A stretch of DNA of 8,791 nt from Candidatus Blautia equi (GTDB lineage Bacteria > Bacillota > Clostridia > Lachnospirales > Lachnospiraceae), in assembly GCA_018064695.1 (NCBI GenBank), contig JAGHUU010000322.1, forward strand, positions 1 to 8,791, read 5' to 3'. The position numbers were made by a program, and so were the translations under genes. The notes below the pieces were generated by a model. That model did no database searches. It had not been told where the DNA came from and saw only the letters and a list, made by a program, of their open reading frames with translations. The first letter of the stretch is position 1. Every line of letters starts with the position of its first letter. This document shows, piece by piece, positions 5,939 through 8,791 of this stretch.

Positions 5939-5981
5939 AAAAACAGCTGGGACTTTTATTTCAATTGTCCCAGCTGTTTTT
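5939..5981. terminator. Terminator of the transporter operon, overlapping the MATE stop codon
   Basis: AAAAACAGCTGGGAC (5939-5953) pairs perfectly with GTCCCAGCTGTTTTT (5967-5981) around a 13-base loop. In the minus direction it ends in five T and overlaps two bases of the MATE stop codon (5982-5980). It is symmetric enough to work in both directions. Confidence 0.85.
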
Positions 5982-7314
5982 ATTTTCTTCTATAATAAAA
6001 GTAATACGTATATTCAAATACTGCCATAGTAACCCATCCGATCAGACATGCATAGGCTTCTCCTGTGATTCCGATCTTCGGCACCAGGATCGATACCAGC
6101 ACGGTGCGGATGGAGATCTGGATCACGGTGCAGAGGAGAACGATGTTCATCTTAGCCACACCCCTGAAGAATCCCTGTATAGAATTGGTGATACAAGGCA
6201 GAAGGAAAAACCAGGCCTTCACTGCCAGATAAGCAGCGCCCATGGCGATCATCTCTGTGCTGCCCTTTGGAGTCAGAAGTCTCATGAATGGGTAACGGAA
6301 CAGTAAAGTAAGACTGCAGATGATCGGGAAGTATCCCAGATTTACTTTAAGGCCCTGAGAAAGGGATGCCTTCACTCTCTCCTCGTTTCCCGCGCCGCGG
6401 TTCTGGGCGGTGCAGGTCATGATGGCGCTTCCTATGCTCTGGGTAGGGATGCAGGCAAAATCATCCAGGCGGCAGACCGCGTTAAAAGCGCCAATTGCCA
6501 CAATTCCCCGGGCGTTGATCACGCTCTGGATAATGACCTTTCCAATGGGCTGCGCCGCGCCCTGGAGGGCACTTAAGGAACCTATGGCCAATGTTTCTTT
6601 CAGGAGTCCCCTGTCCAGCTGCCACTCATGTTTTCTGAGGCTGAGGGCAGGTTCTTTTCTGTAAATATATACCACACAGCAGATCACGGAGATGGCCTCC
6701 GCAAAGCAGGTAGCCAGGCCGGCGCCTGCCACGCCCATGTGCAGTCCTGCCACCAGAAGAAGATCCAGCAGCACGTTGATCACGCAGGAGATTCCAAGGA
6801 AAAATACCGGGGTGGAGGAATCCCCCATTCCGCGCATGGCGGAGGATATCATATTAAACTGAAAGCTGAACAGAAATCCCACCAGAATGATCCGGAGGTA
6901 GAGCTGCGCCAGATCCATGATCTCCTCCGGGGTATGCATGGCTCTTAGGATCGGTCCGGAGAGGATCGCTCCAAGCAGAAAGATGATGAGCGAAAAGAAT
7001 ACGCCGAATATGACTATTGTGGAGAATTCTCTTTTTACCTTCTCCATCTTTGATGCCCCGTAAAATCTGCTGATCAGCACGGAGCCGCCAACGCCCATTC
7101 CCGATGCGCCAAGGATCATGATGGTCATCACCGGATTGGCAGAGCTCACCGCCGCCAGGGAACCTTCCCCAAGGCATTTTCCGATAATGATGGAGTCCAC
7201 CGCATTGTAGGTGAGCTGCAGGATATTTCCAAAGATCATAGGCACCGCATACGCCAGAATGTGCCATACGATGTTTCCCTCCGTCATCTTCCTGACGGTT
7301 TTCACTTTTCCCAT
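5980..7314 (-). CDS. MATE-family efflux transporter
   Basis: Multidrug/organic cation exporter of the MATE family (MepA/NorM-like), which uses Na+ or H+ gradients in the cell membrane. It has twelve expected membrane segments in two MatE halves (about residues 15-175 and 235-395). Characteristic stretches are MTEGNIVWHILAYAVPMIFG and LQLTYNAVDSIIIGKCLG at the start, SSAMRGMGDSSTPVFF in the first half and GAFNAVCRLDDFACIPTQSI in the second. I place the start at ATG 7314 (444 residues). An upstream in-frame TTG at 7332 would add six residues but has no ribosome binding site, while GGGGA lies about 12 bases before the ATG. It follows the MFS gene by 22 bases (4 from the TTG) on the same strand, so the two exporters are probably one operon. 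The substrate is unknown. Confidence 0.92.
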   Translation of the reverse strand: MGKVKTVRKMTEGNIVWHILAYAVPMIFGNILQLTYNAVDSIIIGKCLGEGSLAAVSSANPVMTIMILGASGMGVGGSVLISRFYGASKMEKVKREFSTIVIFGVFFSLIIFLLGAILSGPILRAMHTPEEIMDLAQLYLRIILVGFLFSFQFNMISSAMRGMGDSSTPVFFLGISCVINVLLDLLLVAGLHMGVAGAGLATCFAEAISVICCVVYIYRKEPALSLRKHEWQLDRGLLKETLAIGSLSALQGAAQPIGKVIIQSVINARGIVAIGAFNAVCRLDDFACIPTQSIGSAIMTCTAQNRGAGNEERVKASLSQGLKVNLGYFPIICSLTLLFRYPFMRLLTPKGSTEMIAMGAAYLAVKAWFFLLPCITNSIQGFFRGVAKMNIVLLCTVIQISIRTVLVSILVPKIGITGEAYACLIGWVTMAVFEYTYYFYYRRK

Positions 7315-7336
7315 AATACTCTTTTTCCCCAATGTG

Positions 7337-8524
7337 TCATTTTTTCTTTATGTAGGCTGCGGCAAAGATGAATGAGATTCCAAAACAGAAGGCCCCGAAG
7401 AAGAAGGGAAGCTTTGGTCCGATCTCATAGATGAAGCCGGCCAGCAGTGCACCCAGGACACCGCCCAGGTTCTTGATGGCGTTATAAAAGCCCATGACCA
7501 GGTTGCTGGTCTTCTGCTCCGCGCGGTCCGTCACCAGGGACTGGAGCACCGGAACACTGATGGAATTCACTGCCAGATAGATGACTGTCAAAACGACAAA
7601 AATCGACAGATTTCGAGTTGATACGACAGCGATCATCAAAAGAGTACCTACCAGAAGGATCTTAGCGGCAGATTTTGCCACGTCTGTCTTTTTGATGATG
7701 TACATGCAGAGGGTCATGTTGGCGATCAGGGAGATAAAGCCTATGGCCGCCTTGATGATGCCGTTGTATGCCGAGGTGAATCCAAACTGGTCTTTCACGT
7801 AATAGTTGAAGCACTGGTCATAAGCGGTGGAGGCCAGAACGGAGAACAGGACCGCGCCAAAGAGGATGGCAAAGGATATGGTCATAAACTTCTTTCCCTG
7901 CAGGAATGCGGAGAAAGGATTGGCATCCTTAAGCACTTCTCTTCCGGAAAATGCACTGCGCTCCTTCTGATCTTTGCAGAGCAGGAAATAAAAGCCCACG
8001 CCGGCCAGCATAAGACAGACAACCTGGGATCCAAAGGCTGCTCCCACGGAGATCTCTCCTAAAAGTCCGCCGATCAGATATCCAAAGGAGGCTGTAACCG
8101 TCTGCACTGTGGCGTAATAGGTCAGCATGGCGCCCTTCTCTTCCTTTGTGGACTGATTTACCAGATATGTGAGGCTGCATACGCCTACGCCGGCTACAAA
8201 GAAGCCGCTGAAGCATCTGGCAAAGAGGATGATCCACGGATCATGGGACTGCCAGAACAGGAACTGTCCCACGCCGTATCCGATGCAGCCTATGGAGATC
8301 AGCACTTTGCTGTCAAAGTAATCCGCCAGCTTGCCCCAGAACGGGGAAACCAGAAAGTTGGTGCCTGACATGCAGGCAAACATAAGTCCAAACATATAGT
8401 CAGGCAGGTGCAGTGCCTGGATCAGTGTTGGCGTAACCGGATGCACAAAGTTGGCAGCCAGGTTCTGCAGGGACAGCACTGTGAAGAAGATCAGCATTTT
8501 ATAGTTTTTCATGTATTGTTTCAT
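7337..8524 (-). CDS. Major facilitator superfamily transporter (DHA1-like)
   Basis: 395 residues with twelve predicted membrane segments, the normal size of a 12-TM MFS permease. Motif A lies between segments 2 and 3 as GKLADYFDSK (64-73), and an ARCFSGFFVAGVG stretch lies in segment 4, as in drug/proton antiporters. PVLQSLVTDRAEQKTSN and GFYNAIKNLGGVLGALLAGF in the C-terminal half fit the same group. It would export a small molecule or drug by proton antiport. The substrate cannot be named, and a non-drug metabolite is equally possible. The start ATG (8524-8522) has GGAG 8 bases upstream (complement of 8533-8536). It is the first gene of a minus-strand pair with the MATE gene. Its upstream region is the 21-bp repeat array at 8544-8732, which probably contains or flanks its promoter. 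Confidence 0.9.
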   Translation of the reverse strand: MKQYMKNYKMLIFFTVLSLQNLAANFVHPVTPTLIQALHLPDYMFGLMFACMSGTNFLVSPFWGKLADYFDSKVLISIGCIGYGVGQFLFWQSHDPWIILFARCFSGFFVAGVGVCSLTYLVNQSTKEEKGAMLTYYATVQTVTASFGYLIGGLLGEISVGAAFGSQVVCLMLAGVGFYFLLCKDQKERSAFSGREVLKDANPFSAFLQGKKFMTISFAILFGAVLFSVLASTAYDQCFNYYVKDQFGFTSAYNGIIKAAIGFISLIANMTLCMYIIKKTDVAKSAAKILLVGTLLMIAVVSTRNLSIFVVLTVIYLAVNSISVPVLQSLVTDRAEQKTSNLVMGFYNAIKNLGGVLGALLAGFIYEIGPKLPFFFGAFCFGISFIFAAAYIKKK

Positions 8525-8543
8525 TGTTTACACTCCGTATAAA

Positions 8544-8732
8544 GATCACTGCTTATCATATTGCGATCACTGCTTACCGTTTTGCGGTCATTGCTTATCG
8601 TTTTGTGATCACTGCTTACCGTTTTGCGGTCATTGCTTATCGTTTTGTCATCACTGCTTACCGTTTTGCGGTCATTGCTTACCGTTTTGCGATCACTGTT
8701 TATCGTACTATGGTCATTGCTTACTTAGCTGC
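8544..8732. repeat. Nine 21-bp tandem repeats upstream of the MFS transporter
   Basis: Nine back-to-back units fill exactly 189 bases: units start at 8544, 8565, 8586, 8607, 8628, 8649, 8670, 8691 and 8712. The shared core is TCAYTGCTTAYCGTTTTG. The left part alternates between an A form (GATCACTG) and a B form (GGTCATTG) from unit 2 to unit 9, so there is also a 42-bp period. Units 2 to 7 are most alike; units 1, 8 and 9 have diverged at their right ends. No spacers lie between units. The array begins 20 bases upstream of the MFS start codon. The unit length equals two turns of B-DNA. It may be a regulator-binding array or a neutral minisatellite. Confidence 0.9.
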
Positions 8733-8791
8733 GGCAGAGTACTTTTTCGGCTGTAATCTTTCTCTGATTCTATTTCTTTTTATATTTCTGC

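Noticed and set aside
5917..6306. 129-codon plus-strand frame at the end of the MATE gene
   Set aside because: It runs through the terminator and is antisense to conserved MATE coding sequence, with no ribosome binding site.
7315..7332. TTG start adding six residues to the MATE protein
   Set aside because: No Shine-Dalgarno sequence precedes it. The ATG at 7314 has GGGGA upstream and gives a normal-length protein.
8544..8732. CRISPR array
   Set aside because: The repeats are contiguous without unique spacers, and no cas gene is present.
8511..8756. Plus-strand open frame of Cys/His-rich heptads across the repeat array
   Set aside because: Its openness follows from the 21-bp repeat length. 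The start lies inside the MFS gene in antisense with no ribosome binding site, and no known family matches.

Overview
The window looks like the chromosome of a gut Firmicute, most likely a Lachnospiraceae/Clostridium cluster XIVa member. This rests on strong AGGAGG ribosome binding sites, moderate-GC genes separated by AT-rich gaps, and protein types common there: a two-domain ABC-F ATPase, a GHKL kinase paired with a short SARP-like response regulator, a DUF4428-type zinc-ribbon protein and a GH43-type relic. The genus cannot be fixed from the sequence alone. No rRNA, tRNA, CRISPR, insertion sequence or phage gene was seen.

Left part (1-2352): two damaged genes lie back to back. On the minus strand a DUF4428-like zinc-ribbon gene has an in-frame TAA at codon 15 and runs off the edge. 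On the plus strand a GH43-like glycosidase has lost nearly all its body: the first ~14 codons are joined out of frame to the last ~50 codons. Its promoter (258-286) and ribosome binding site survive, so they now probably drive the ABC-F gene (587-2314), which starts 20 bases after the relic. That gene ends at a bidirectional terminator (2322-2352).

Middle (2363-5652): a 37-codon gene for a single-pass micro-membrane protein is divergent from a LysR-family regulator. The intergenic region has the textbook LysR layout: a perfect ATAAG-N5-CTTAT palindrome centred at -65 of the micro-gene promoter, and a second half-similar copy at about -30. The 37-residue protein therefore looks like the dedicated target of this regulator, with its own promoter and terminator. 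This is the best candidate here for an undescribed small system. Next comes a two-component pair, a LytS-like membrane histidine kinase and a CheY plus winged-helix (SARP-like) response regulator, with its own TTGACA promoter located at the very end of the LysR gene.

Right part (5653-8791): an AT-rich gap of about 330 bases holds a 25-bp perfect inverted repeat and a second terminator. Converging from the right is a two-gene minus-strand operon of a major facilitator transporter followed by a MATE-family exporter. Directly upstream of the transporter start lie nine 21-bp tandem repeats (two helical turns per unit, alternating A/B types), which may be a regulator-binding array.
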